A stretch of DNA of 35,563 nucleotides from Rickettsiales bacterium (GTDB lineage Bacteria; Pseudomonadota; Alphaproteobacteria; Rickettsiales; Rickettsiaceae). Within the stretch, counting starts at the first letter, position 1. Each line of letters begins with the position of its first letter. The stretch is from the NCBI GenBank assembly GCA_002402195.1, contig NVVL01000053.1, positions 1-35,563 of the forward strand, written 5' to 3'. A program made the translations under genes and the position numbers. This document shows, one piece after another, positions 1-7,979 of the stretch. The notes beneath the pieces are model-generated. The model saw only the letters and a list, made by a program, of their open reading frames with translations. It did no database searches and was not told the DNA's origin.

Positions 1-89
1 TAATTCAAAAATTTAAAAAATGGATTAGAAAGAACCAAAAATAGGGTGTATTTTAGGCTGTTTTATAGTTTTTAAGTCCTTTCTTGTTG

Positions 90-404
90 TCAGCATTCTT
101 TCTGCTCTTTTGTTATCGAGGCATTCGATACTTTGATTTTCATGGCTTCGTTTTTTATTTCCTCAATCAAAGAATCGCGATATTTGCAAATTGCTGTATC
201 TATATTATTGGAAATTTGGTCATGTATCGCTCTCATTTCTTCGATTTCTTCAGGAGTTTGTGTCTTTACTGCCTCAAGTTCGTTATAAAGCAAGGTCTCT
301 GCGATATTAGTGCCCAAATCTTCTGCACTCTCGGTGACCAAGCCGCTTACGTGGTGAATTAAGCCTTCTTTTCTTAAATGATAATAGTTTTCTATGTTAT
401 TCAT
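90..404 (-). CDS. hypothetical protein, 104 aa, helical and charged
   Basis: I do not recognise this protein. It is rich in Glu, Lys and Ile and looks helical throughout, with no signal peptide or membrane segment. The ATG start is supported by a Shine-Dalgarno-like AGAGGA about six bases upstream, which makes it more credible than the overlapping plus-strand reading frame. It stands alone: the next gene on either strand begins 450 bases away. The KTQTPEEIEEMRAIHDQI stretch could form a short amphipathic helix or coiled coil. No function is proposed. Confidence 0.6.
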   Translation of the reverse strand: MNNIENYYHLRKEGLIHHVSGLVTESAEDLGTNIAETLLYNELEAVKTQTPEEIEEMRAIHDQISNNIDTAICKYRDSLIEEIKNEAMKIKVSNASITKEQKEC

Positions 405-855
405 ATTGTCCTCTTGTAATTATTAAATAATTTGTAAAAAGCGTTATGCTATGCTATAGCAGTGGTTGTAATTAATAACATTAAAGGTGTTGAAGCGTCA
501 ACCTTTAGTTTTTATTGGATTAACAGAGTTGAACAGGTTTGTAGGAGTGTTTGCTGTAATGAAATAGCGAGTTTCCGGCTTGTTACTGCGGATTTGTTGC
601 TTTAGAAAAGCTATAAATTTAATATTTGAAATAATTATTTAAGTGTAGGGAAAAATTCTTAACCTATTGTAAATTTGCAAAAGACAATCATTTAATTAAG
701 GTTAATTAAGTAATATAAGACTTCTGATTAAAAATATTATGGGGTAAGTATTAATTTTTTGGTTATATTAAACATTAGTAATTGATGTTTCCGGCTGATT
801 ATGGTACTCTCAGGCTCGATAAAATTTACAAATTAATTAATAATTTTTTTAAAAT
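405..855. other. 451-bp intergenic region without a recognisable gene
   Basis: This AT-rich gap separates the minus-strand gene ending at 90 from the plus-strand gene starting at 856. It holds a 10-bp perfect palindrome, TGCTATAGCA, at 452-461, and a terminator-like hairpin at 482-507 followed by five T. No tRNA fold or convincing ORF is visible. The motif GTTTCCGGCT occurs twice, near 570 and 787, without obvious meaning. Confidence 0.5.
482..513 (+). terminator. hairpin with T-tract, possible terminator of an unseen RNA
   Basis: The arms TAAAGGTGTTGA and TCAACCTTTA pair around an AGCG loop with a two-base bulge, and TTTTT follows the right arm after a G. The form is that of a Rho-independent terminator read on the plus strand, yet no plus-strand gene ends here. 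It may end a short unannotated RNA starting in the 405-480 region, or it may be chance in AT-rich DNA. Confidence 0.35.
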
Positions 856-1110
856 ATGGTTGCGTCTAAAATTTCAAGACATAGCGATAAGCTAGAATCG
901 TATGACGGGGGAGATATCTTTTCAGATATAAGGTATATATGCAGTTCGACTTCTCTTATAGTCGGTTCCTTGCAAAAAGGCTTTGACGTCGCGCAGCTCC
1001 CAAGCGGAGATGTGATCGTCACAGAAGTCAAAACTATCAATACCCAATATAGCTGGGACAAAAAAAGAAAGAAAATGATCAAAGTCGGAATCGTGAAACT
1101 AGTGGAGTAG
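856..1110 (+). CDS. small conserved-type protein, possibly DUF2671 (Rickettsiales)
   Basis: This 84-residue protein has the pattern DIRYICSSTSLIVGSLQKGFDV, then QLPSGDVIVTEVKTI, then QYSWDKKRKKM. From memory this resembles DUF2671, a short family of unknown function largely confined to Rickettsiales; no search was run. The middle part (about residues 40-80) reads as beta strands: a glycine-Asp turn, a Val/Ile-rich strand and an aromatic QYSW strand. There is no signal peptide or membrane segment. The ATG at 856 lacks a strong Shine-Dalgarno, in keeping with its AT-rich leader. It is flanked by a long gap upstream and a convergent hypothetical gene downstream. Confidence 0.65.
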   Translation: MVASKISRHSDKLESYDGGDIFSDIRYICSSTSLIVGSLQKGFDVAQLPSGDVIVTEVKTINTQYSWDKKRKKMIKVGIVKLVE

Positions 1111-1149
1111 GTGTGGGTGAGCAGCATGGGGGGTGAGTGGATATGAGGG

Positions 1150-1692
1150 TTAGCCTTCGGTTGGTTCTTGTGTTTCCATCGCACCTGGTAGACCACGCTC
1201 GCTATAGCCGCCAATATAGTCTACTTGTACAGTAGTTGTTTGGGGTACTGCGTCCCAAATTTGTGCCATTGCATTTTGCATGCCTAATGGTACGGAGTGA
1301 ACATATACAAGCTTCAACTTCTCCTCGTTTGGTAATAAAGCTGCAAAGTTTCTCACCTGCTCTGGAGTCGCTGGGTGCGCTTTAAAATCAATGTCAGTCA
1401 TGGTATGTATGCCCGGGGTAAATGTTTGCAAGGCCTCGCATATGGGAAGCTGACTTGAAATGCTGTCAAACATATTAAGCATCAACGAACCCAATCCTTC
1501 CCACGCAACTTCTGCCGGGTTGCATTTTTTTGCATTAACAATGATTGTTTTAGCTCTCTCGAAGTCTTCTTCTCCCAAAGCTTCTTTCAGCAACTCTGAC
1601 ATTTCCTGGACTAAATCATAGTATGCAACCCCTTCCTCCTGGCCATTCCACGTCTCCACTATCTCAGCCGAACTGCGTCTCTCCCTTGCCAT
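1150..1692 (-). CDS. hypothetical acidic protein, 180 aa
   Basis: I do not recognise this protein. It is acidic, has no signal peptide or transmembrane segment, and the first 60 residues look helical (QEMSELLKEALGEEDFERAK). The C-terminal part has a Pro/Thr-rich tail ending in ETQEPTEG. The ATG at 1692 follows a weak purine-rich stretch. The composition resembles the other lone accessory proteins of this window, for example the one at 7980. A secreted or lineage-specific protein is possible, but nothing in the sequence proves it. Confidence 0.6.
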   Translation of the reverse strand: MARERRSSAEIVETWNGQEEGVAYYDLVQEMSELLKEALGEEDFERAKTIIVNAKKCNPAEVAWEGLGSLMLNMFDSISSQLPICEALQTFTPGIHTMTDIDFKAHPATPEQVRNFAALLPNEEKLKLVYVHSVPLGMQNAMAQIWDAVPQTTTVQVDYIGGYSERGLPGAMETQEPTEG

Positions 1693-1786
1693 AAGCCCAT
1701 CTCTTATATCAAATTAATAGACCCTCATCCTAACAAGCGCCCCATTGCCCTGCAAGCAATATCGCATTTGTCATACAACCATAAGA

Positions 1787-2284
1787 TCAGATGCGTGTCA
1801 TTTTAGCAAGTAATAGCTCTAGCGCTATTTTGCAGGCTTGTTGTCTTACTTCAGTTCGGTCTCCGGTGAAATGATGTGTGTAGCTTTGCACGCCTTCATT
1901 ATTTGCAATGGCGAAACATACCATTCCGATGGGCTTATCCCTTGTTCCTCCGGTATCTCCGGCGATGCCTGTGATGGATATTGCAAGATCGCTGGCAAGC
2001 ACCTTGCGCGCTCCGGTTGCCATTTCTCTTGCTGTTTCTTCGGAAACTGCTCCGAATTTCTCTAAGGTGCCTACGTTAACTGATAGTAGATTTATCTTAG
2101 CTGAGTTTGAGTAACTCACAATACCACCATGGAAATATTTTGACGAGCCAGAGATGGCGGTCAAATATGCGGCGAGCATTCCACCTGTGCAGGATTCGGC
2201 TGCGGAGATGGTTACGCCTTTTTGCGCTGCGGTTTTAATTTTTTCTACAATTGCGATCAGCTGGCTGTCTAGCATATGATTCAA
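1787..2284 (-). CDS. pncC: CinA C-terminal domain protein, nicotinamide-nucleotide amidase PncC-like
   Basis: This is a stand-alone CinA C-terminal domain (165 aa), the family that deamidates nicotinamide mononucleotide to nicotinic acid mononucleotide in pyridine nucleotide recycling, in the cytosol. Family marks are AAESCTGGMLAAYLT near residue 28, the GSS-YF-GG-VSYSN block, GAVSEETAREMA, and SITGIAGDTGGTRDKPIGMV near residue 105. The Ser of the ESCTGG block is the expected catalytic residue. The start read here is TTG at 2284, whose TTGA overlaps the TGA stop of pgpA and suggests translational coupling; ATG at 2275 is an alternative. The N-terminal CinA domain is absent, as in E. coli PncC (YgaD). 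Confidence 0.9.
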   Translation of the reverse strand: MNHMLDSQLIAIVEKIKTAAQKGVTISAAESCTGGMLAAYLTAISGSSKYFHGGIVSYSNSAKINLLSVNVGTLEKFGAVSEETAREMATGARKVLASDLAISITGIAGDTGGTRDKPIGMVCFAIANNEGVQSYTHHFTGDRTEVRQQACKIALELLLAKMTRI

Positions 2285-2886
2285 ACCATTTTATAAAAAT
2301 CTAATATGATAAATATTATCGCATAATGAGTGATTGTTGCGAATAATGCGGCGGCGATGTCGTCTAGCATCACACCGAGCGCGCCTTTAATATTTTTATC
2401 CATCCAATTAATTGGCCATGGTTTTTTTATGTCAAAAAATCGGAATAAAATAAATGGCAATAGGAATAGCAGCAGAAAATCTATCGTTTGCGCGTCATAC
2501 ATGCTTGCTATTTGCGTGCCGTGGAGCAAAAATACCGAAAAAGAACTGAGGATGATTGTTAGCATCTGACCGGCAAGCTCGTCTATCACAACTTCGCTTG
2601 GGTCTTGCTCTTCTGCGCCTTCTATATATATTTTCGTTGCGTATGTTCCAGCGATGAATATGAGCAATGTTGTGGAGATTGCTACGGTGAATAATGTAAA
2701 AATCTGACTCTCTTCAAAATTGAGGCTGCTGATCTGAAAAACAAATTGGCTATTTGAAGTTAGATATACTATCATGTAGCATAGTGGAAAAGCAACAAGG
2801 GATCCCAAAGTGCCAGGTGCATATTTAATTTTTCCTATATAGAAGATTGTAGCAAATAATTCTGCGATTTTCTTGCGTATATCCAT
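2281..2886 (-). CDS. pgpA: phosphatidylglycerophosphatase A
   Basis: PgpA dephosphorylates phosphatidylglycerophosphate to phosphatidylglycerol at the inner membrane, the last step to this phospholipid. The 201-aa protein shows the family blocks in order: IGKIKYAPGTLGSL near residue 17, DPSEVVIDELAGQ near residue 97 with the metal-binding acidic residues, FRFFDIKKPWPI near residue 148, and the terminal GVMLDDIAAALFA. Several hydrophobic segments (about residues 28-45, 62-82, 108-125, 135-150, 180-195) fit a polytopic membrane protein. The stop overlaps the start of the pncC-like gene by four bases, so the two are probably one transcript. Confidence 0.93.
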   Translation of the reverse strand: MDIRKKIAELFATIFYIGKIKYAPGTLGSLVAFPLCYMIVYLTSNSQFVFQISSLNFEESQIFTLFTVAISTTLLIFIAGTYATKIYIEGAEEQDPSEVVIDELAGQMLTIILSSFSVFLLHGTQIASMYDAQTIDFLLLFLLPFILFRFFDIKKPWPINWMDKNIKGALGVMLDDIAAALFATITHYAIIFIILDFYKMV

Positions 2887-3005
2887 TGATTTACTGTCCG
2901 ATTTTAATGTGAAGATGTATTGAAAATAAGTATCATTTAAGCGCTATTAGATAATAATTTTTACTATAAACAAAGTAAAGCATAAAAAAAAGCAAAGCAT
3001 AAAAT

Positions 3006-3332
3006 ATGAAGGAGTTAATTGCCAAGTTTGATGATTTTGAAGAAAGATTTGCAAAAGACACTTCAGACCCTGAGCTGATTAAGTTTTTTGATGAGTTTGT
3101 AGGCTATGTTGAAAAAATAGATTTGGATAGCGAAAAGCATCTCCAGATCAAACAAAGAATGCATAAATTACAGCAGCTTTTTGCTAGCAGAAAGGAGGAA
3201 CTAACAGAGGAAAGTAACAATCTTATGGTAAAGCAGAAGCAGTTTAATCGCTATATCACAAATTTTGGTTATAAAAATTTTAGTTACAAAGACGGTTTGA
3301 CGAATAAAAAATCTGGGGCAAAATGGAATTAG
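3006..3332 (+). CDS. hypothetical coiled-coil protein upstream of fliO
   Basis: The 108-residue product is unknown to me. It is highly charged and almost wholly helical from residue 1 to about 85 (heptad-like spacing in HLQIKQRMHKLQQLFASRKEEL), with a basic tail ending KKSGAKWN. The gene ends only seven bases before fliO and runs in the same direction, so it is likely part of the flagellar transcript. Size, charge and position would suit a small flagellar chaperone or export accessory, but no family motif supports that; it is inference from context. The ATG lies in a run of A-rich repeats (AAAGCATAAAA) with no clear Shine-Dalgarno. Confidence 0.7.
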   Translation: MKELIAKFDDFEERFAKDTSDPELIKFFDEFVGYVEKIDLDSEKHLQIKQRMHKLQQLFASRKEELTEESNNLMVKQKQFNRYITNFGYKNFSYKDGLTNKKSGAKWN

Positions 3333-3339
3333 AGAGCAT

Positions 3340-3618
3340 ATGGAATTAGAGATTATTTTGAAAGCTCTGCTTTCTCTCGGGTTTGTCTTTGCGGTGATGT
3401 ATGTTTTGTTAAAGATCATGCAGAAATATAGCAATGTAGGGAGCGGCTCCAAGCTGGGGGGCGCGGAGAGCGGTCTTAAGATAGAGAATATCCTCTATAT
3501 TGACGGCGGCACTAAAATCATAAATATTGCCAATAAATCTGGCTCGAACTATGTGATTGCTGTTGCTAAAAATAATTCGTTTTTAATTGATAAATATAAA
3601 ACAAAAAAAGAAGAATGA
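3340..3618 (+). CDS. fliO: flagellar biosynthesis protein FliO (short form)
   Basis: FliO is a small membrane protein that helps assemble the FliP ring of the flagellar export gate. This 92-residue protein has one transmembrane segment (about residues 5-25, IILKALLSLGFVFAVMYVLL) and a cytoplasmic beta-rich tail with IENILYIDGGTKIINIANKSGSNYVIAVAKNNSFLID, the usual FliO layout. Its stop overlaps the start of fliP by four bases (ATGA), and the fliO-fliP order is that of flagellar operons. Sequence conservation in this family is weak, so position and topology carry much of the call. A 17-bp duplication (ATGGAATTAG motif at 3323 and 3340) spans the stop of the upstream gene and this start. Confidence 0.82.
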   Translation: MELEIILKALLSLGFVFAVMYVLLKIMQKYSNVGSGSKLGGAESGLKIENILYIDGGTKIINIANKSGSNYVIAVAKNNSFLIDKYKTKKEE

Positions 3619-4364
3619 ATCGGAAATTTGCTCTACTAAATATATATATTCTTCTGGGCACGCTGATTCCAGAACTTGCTCTGGCTTCAGACTCATTTGC
3701 AACGGAGCTGGAACATCTGCTAAGCAGTAGCTCAATGACCAGCCGCTTGATGCAGATCTTTATATTGCTGACCGTCCTTGGGCTTGCTCCGTCAATTTTG
3801 ATTATGGTGACCTCCTTTGTGCGGATAGCGATTGTGCTATCTATCGTGCGTACGGCGCTGGGGCTTCAGCAATCACCGCCGAATCAGGTGCTTGTGAGTT
3901 TGGCTTTGTTTCTGACATTTTTTATCATGAGCCCGACATTGGAAGAATCATATGAGGCGGGCTTGAAGCCCATGCTAGAGGAGTCCATGACAGAGGAAGA
4001 AGCCTTTCCATTGATCGTTCAGCCATTTAAAAACTTCATGACCGCTAACACCAGGCCAAAGGATTTGGATCTATTCTGCTCTATTGCCAAAATTGAAATA
4101 CCAAAGGAGGCTGCGAGCTTGCCGCTGCGGGTTATCATCCCTTCATTTATGATTAGTGAATTAAAGCGTGGATTTGAAATAGGATTTCTGATATTCTTAC
4201 CTTTCTTGATAATAGACATTGTTGTTGCATCAATATTAATGGCAATGGGCATGATGATGATGCCGCCTGTGATGGTTGCGCTGCCATTTAAGATAATATT
4301 CTTTGTCTTGATTGATGGTTGGTATTTACTCGCAGGTAGTTTGGTGCAAAGCTTTGCAACTTAA
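3615..4364 (+). CDS. fliP: flagellar export gate protein FliP
   Basis: FliP forms the pentameric core of the flagellar type III export gate in the inner membrane. The 249-aa sequence begins with a signal peptide (hydrophobic residues 9-24, ending ALAS), normal for FliP. Family blocks follow: MVTSFVRIAIVLSIVRTALG near residue 66, QQSPPNQVLVSLALFLTFFIMSP, the loop with EEAFPLIVQPFKNFM, then PSFMISELKRGFEIGF, LPFLIIDIVVASILMAMGMMM and LPFKIIFFVLIDGWYLLAGSLVQSF. Four hydrophobic segments are visible after the signal. The adjacent FliO argues for a flagellar rather than a virulence type III origin (SctR). It overlaps fliO by ATGA and is followed closely by trxA. Confidence 0.96.
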   Translation: MNRKFALLNIYILLGTLIPELALASDSFATELEHLLSSSSMTSRLMQIFILLTVLGLAPSILIMVTSFVRIAIVLSIVRTALGLQQSPPNQVLVSLALFLTFFIMSPTLEESYEAGLKPMLEESMTEEEAFPLIVQPFKNFMTANTRPKDLDLFCSIAKIEIPKEAASLPLRVIIPSFMISELKRGFEIGFLIFLPFLIIDIVVASILMAMGMMMMPPVMVALPFKIIFFVLIDGWYLLAGSLVQSFAT

Positions 4365-4384
4365 ATGAATAAGGATATATTTAT

Positions 4385-4702
4385 ATGACAAAAGAAATTA
4401 CAGATAGTGAATTTGAAGCAGAAGTAGTTAATTCCAAAGAGCCTGTATTGGTTGATTTTTGGGCGCCTTGGTGCGGGCCTTGTAAGATGCTGACACCTAT
4501 TCTGGATCAATTATCCGAAGAAATGGCGGGGTCTGTGAAGGTGGTTAAGATGAATATTGATGATAATCCAGAAATCCCTTCCAAGTTCAATATTCGCAGC
4601 ATTCCAACTTTGATGATATTTAAAGATGGGAAATCAGTTGCTTCAAAACTTGGAGCTCTTCCAAAAAATTCCATTAAAGCATGGATAGATTCCTCGATAT
4701 AA
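4385..4702 (+). CDS. trxA: thioredoxin
   Basis: A standard 105-residue thioredoxin, the cytosolic disulfide reductant. The active site WCGPCK lies at residues 29-34 (Cys30, Cys33), with the VLVDFWAP strand before it, the buried helix DQLSEEMAGSVKVVKMNIDDNP after it, and the cis-proline loop RSIPTLMIFKDG near residue 75. No signal peptide is present, so it is the cytoplasmic form. The start has AAGGAT about eight bases upstream. It sits 20 bases after fliP and three bases before the large flavoprotein, so it may share a transcript with both; the short gap to the redox protein is suggestive, since that protein could be an electron source or partner. Confidence 0.96.
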   Translation: MTKEITDSEFEAEVVNSKEPVLVDFWAPWCGPCKMLTPILDQLSEEMAGSVKVVKMNIDDNPEIPSKFNIRSIPTLMIFKDGKSVASKLGALPKNSIKAWIDSSI

Positions 4703-4705
4703 TAA

Positions 4706-7700
4706 ATGACTTCTCTGAATTGGGGCATTGTTTTTGAAGATCTAAGTTCTTTATCTGGCCTTAAAAAGCTTGATGAGAGGTTTCTTCAATATGTGCAAAG
4801 TCACGATTCAGGGCTTCGTTTGGAATTATTGTCCAATAGAACGAAGGCGCTGGCGGGGTATTGGGACAAATGCACATATCAAGAGAAATCTGTAAGAGAG
4901 TTAGAGTATTCTGAATTCCTGCTCAATCTTGCCCCGCTACTTGATGATTTTATCGCTGATTTGTTTAATATTACCGAGGAAAATTTAGCCCTAAAACACC
5001 AAAGTAGCGAGTTTGATATTGTTTATGAATGCAGGCGTAAATTTATCCAGCGCCATGCTCTGAAAAAATACCCCAAAGAAAAGCTAGATGATTCTGATTT
5101 TGCCGTGATTTCGCTAAAAATGAAAGAATTACTAGGGCAAATCAGCGAGCAATCCATCGCAAAATCAGTGATGAAATGGCAAGCAGAGCCAGAAAAATTT
5201 GCGCCCAATCTCGATATCGCAGCGAAATATTGCGCTTTTATGGTGCATAAAAATAGCTCTCTGGTTCTGTTCGATGTGCCAAGGCGGATAGATGATAATA
5301 ATCATATCCGCTCGCATAAAATTGATCAGTTAAGCAAGGATGTTTGTCTTGGTTTTGACTATAGGGATAAGGAGCAATCCATGCCGCGCGCGATGGCTCA
5401 TGCGAAATACTGCATTTATTGCCATAAACAGAATAAAGATTCTTGCTCAAAAGGGATAGATTCTTCTATAAATGGTTGTCCGCTTGGTCAGAAAATATCC
5501 GAGATGAACCAGCTTAAATCCAGGGGCTTTAACATCGCAGCACTTTCCGTCATTGTGATTGATAACCCGATGATAGCAGCAACTGGTCACCGTATATGTA
5601 ACGATTGCATGAAAGCCTGCATCTATCAAAAACAAGATCCAGTGAATATTCCCTTAGTTGAGTCAAACATCCTAGATCAAGTATTGTGCTTGCCATGGGG
5701 AGCAGAGATATACGCGCTGCTAACTCAGTGGAATCCTTTGAACCTAGCTGCTCCATTACCAAAGCCAGATAGCGGACATAATGTGCTAGTAACTGGTCTT
5801 GGCCCTGCAGGGTTTGCGCTGGCTCATTATTTGCTAAAGGAAGGGCACTCTGTTGCAGCCATTGATGGGCTGAAGATTTCTCCGCTACATTTTGACGCCT
5901 TGCGCCCTATCAAATATTGGTCGGATGTCAAATTGCCTTTATCGCAAAAATCTCCCACAGGATTTGGCGGGGTGATGGAATATGGCATTACTAATCGCTG
6001 GGATAAGAATAATCTGAGCCTAGTGCGTTTGCTGCTTGCACGAAGGAAGGCTTTCCGCATGTATGGCGGGGCTCGGCTGGGCAGTAACATTACCACTAAA
6101 CAGGCATTTGATATGGGGTTTGACCATATCGCCCTTTGTCTTGGCGCCGGGAAGCCGCGCTTTATGAAATCTGCCGATTATTTTGCAAAAGGCGTGCGAA
6201 CCGCCTCTGATTTTTTGATGAATTTGCAGCAGGGTGGGGCGTATATCCATGGCAGTACGAGTAATTTATTAGTCAGAATGCCTGGGGTGGTTATTGGGCT
6301 TGGTTTAACTGCGATTGATGCAGCCACAGAGATGCTGCATTACTACCCAGTGCAGGTTGAGAATTTCTTGCAAAAATGGGAGAGCAAAGAGAACCCGGAA
6401 GATGGTCTGGGCCCAGAGGATAAAGCGATTGCTCATGAGCTGGTTACCCATGCAAAGCTGCTGCGGGCGGCAAAGAATGATGCTGAGAGGCTGAAAATAT
6501 TGGCAGGATTTGGCGGGGTAACTATTTGTTATCGCAAAACCATCAAAGAGTCGCCGGCATATCTCCTGAATCACGAGGAAATCGAACATGCCAAAGCGAT
6601 TGGTGTTAAGTTCGAAGAGCTTATGGTGCCAGGGGAAGTTAAAGCTGATGAATATGGTTCTGCATCCTCCCTCAGCTTTGCAAATGGACGGGAGATAAAG
6701 GCAAAATCGATCTTAATCGCAATTGGAACAGGTAGCAGCGAGTTTCAAGATATTGATGGTTTGGATTTGGAAGGAGCGGAAATATTTCGGAGAAAAGACA
6801 ATAAAATCAGTTATTTTGGCGATTGTAATCAAAAATATGCAGGGAGTGTTGTGAGAGCTCTTGCTAGTGCAAAAAATGGTTATAAATCAATATCTGAGAC
6901 GTTAAATCTTGAGACCAAACAGTCTCTGGGTAGCAGGCGGGAATTATGTGTTGATGCTTTGGGCACTCAGCTTAAAAGCTATGTTAAAAAGGTAAATATC
7001 CTCTCTGATAATATAGTGGAGCTCGTGGTGCATGCTCCGCTTGCTGCTGAGAATTTCAAGCCGGGGCAGTTCTTTAAATTACAAAATCATCCAAAGAATC
7101 ACCTGAAAAACCAGCAAGGCAATCCCGCGAGCGAAATGGAGCCCCTGGCCATCACTGGTGCGCATGTGGACAAAGACAAAGGCCTCATCTGGCTGATTAT
7201 CCTTGAAATGGGAGAATCCTCCAGGCTGTGCCGCACCTTGCAAGAGGGGGAGGAGATTGTGCTCATGGCAAGCGGCACTGCAACCAGTATTGCTCAGAAT
7301 AAGAGGGTTCTGCTGATCGGCGGAGGGCTTGGAAATGCCGTGCTTGCGCCGATTGCCCAGGCTCTGCTGGCAAATTCTTGTCACGTGACATATATTGCCG
7401 GGTATAAAAAATTAAAAGACAGATTCTATCCAGAGCGAATCGAGCAAAATGCAAGCAAAGTCATCTGGGCATGCGAGGAAGGGGAAGCCAGCGCCAGAGC
7501 GGATGATCTCAGCATCAAAGGCAATATCATCGCGGGGATAGAATATGCGAGGAAGAAGAATTTGCTCGGCGGCATTGATCAAGTAATCTGCATCGGCTCT
7601 GACCGCATGATGAGGGCAGTATCCAGCCAAAGAAAGCGGTTATTTGGCAGCGCCGAGATGATCTGCAGCATCAACTCCCCCATGCAATGCATGATGAAAG

Positions 7701-7846
7701 GAATTTGCGGCAAATGCATACAAAAAACAAGCGATGCAAGGGGATATATTTTCACATGCGAGTGCCAAGATCAAAACTCAGACATAATCGATTTCGATGC
7801 GCTGGAGAAGCGGCTCGCGCAGAACTCCCTTTTGGAGAAGATATAA
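4706..7846 (+). CDS. Nfn-like fused iron-sulfur flavoprotein (GltD-like plus FNR/PyrK-like domains)
   Basis: A 1046-aa multidomain oxidoreductase. Residues 1-230 are a helical region I do not recognise. Residues 236-305 carry cysteine clusters (C236, C239, C258 and CNDCMKAC at 298-305) like the iron-sulfur part of GltD/NfnB. A Rossmann motif VLVTGLGPAG (about 360-369) and a second nucleotide-binding block VVIGLGLTAID (about 525) form the GltD-like FAD and NAD(P) module. From about 755 an FNR-like module follows (FKPGQFFKLQ, then LLIGGGLGNAVLAPIA), ending in MQCMMKGICGKC and TCEC, the [2Fe-2S] pattern of PyrK/NfnA. The whole equals NfnB joined to NfnA in one chain. Activity (NADPH-ferredoxin or NADH-NADPH electron transfer) is inferred, not proven. 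It starts three bases after trxA. Confidence 0.8.
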   Translation: MTSLNWGIVFEDLSSLSGLKKLDERFLQYVQSHDSGLRLELLSNRTKALAGYWDKCTYQEKSVRELEYSEFLLNLAPLLDDFIADLFNITEENLALKHQSSEFDIVYECRRKFIQRHALKKYPKEKLDDSDFAVISLKMKELLGQISEQSIAKSVMKWQAEPEKFAPNLDIAAKYCAFMVHKNSSLVLFDVPRRIDDNNHIRSHKIDQLSKDVCLGFDYRDKEQSMPRAMAHAKYCIYCHKQNKDSCSKGIDSSINGCPLGQKISEMNQLKSRGFNIAALSVIVIDNPMIAATGHRICNDCMKACIYQKQDPVNIPLVESNILDQVLCLPWGAEIYALLTQWNPLNLAAPLPKPDSGHNVLVTGLGPAGFALAHYLLKEGHSVAAIDGLKISPLHFDALRPIKYWSDVKLPLSQKSPTGFGGVMEYGITNRWDKNNLSLVRLLLARRKAFRMYGGARLGSNITTKQAFDMGFDHIALCLGAGKPRFMKSADYFAKGVRTASDFLMNLQQGGAYIHGSTSNLLVRMPGVVIGLGLTAIDAATEMLHYYPVQVENFLQKWESKENPEDGLGPEDKAIAHELVTHAKLLRAAKNDAERLKILAGFGGVTICYRKTIKESPAYLLNHEEIEHAKAIGVKFEELMVPGEVKADEYGSASSLSFANGREIKAKSILIAIGTGSSEFQDIDGLDLEGAEIFRRKDNKISYFGDCNQKYAGSVVRALASAKNGYKSISETLNLETKQSLGSRRELCVDALGTQLKSYVKKVNILSDNIVELVVHAPLAAENFKPGQFFKLQNHPKNHLKNQQGNPASEMEPLAITGAHVDKDKGLIWLIILEMGESSRLCRTLQEGEEIVLMASGTATSIAQNKRVLLIGGGLGNAVLAPIAQALLANSCHVTYIAGYKKLKDRFYPERIEQNASKVIWACEEGEASARADDLSIKGNIIAGIEYARKKNLLGGIDQVICIGSDRMMRAVSSQRKRLFGSAEMICSINSPMQCMMKGICGKCIQKTSDARGYIFTCECQDQNSDIIDFDALEKRLAQNSLLEKI

Positions 7847-7979
7847 AAAGGGTAGGTAAGTGAGAGATGAGGTAAATTCGTGAATTAAGATTTGTTTGTT
7901 TTTAACTTAAAGTTCTTGCTTTGGGTTAATAGTTGTAGTAGTGTGATGGCTTATTAATAACAAATTGAGGTATGGTATA

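Noticed and set aside
84..362. Plus-strand open frame opposite the first hypothetical gene
   Set aside because: It has no Shine-Dalgarno, an odd Phe/Cys-rich product and lies wholly antisense to a minus-strand frame with a good ribosome-binding site.
3615..4364. Virulence type III secretion protein SctR instead of FliP
   Set aside because: FliO directly upstream with a four-base overlap is the flagellar arrangement, and no other injectisome genes are present.
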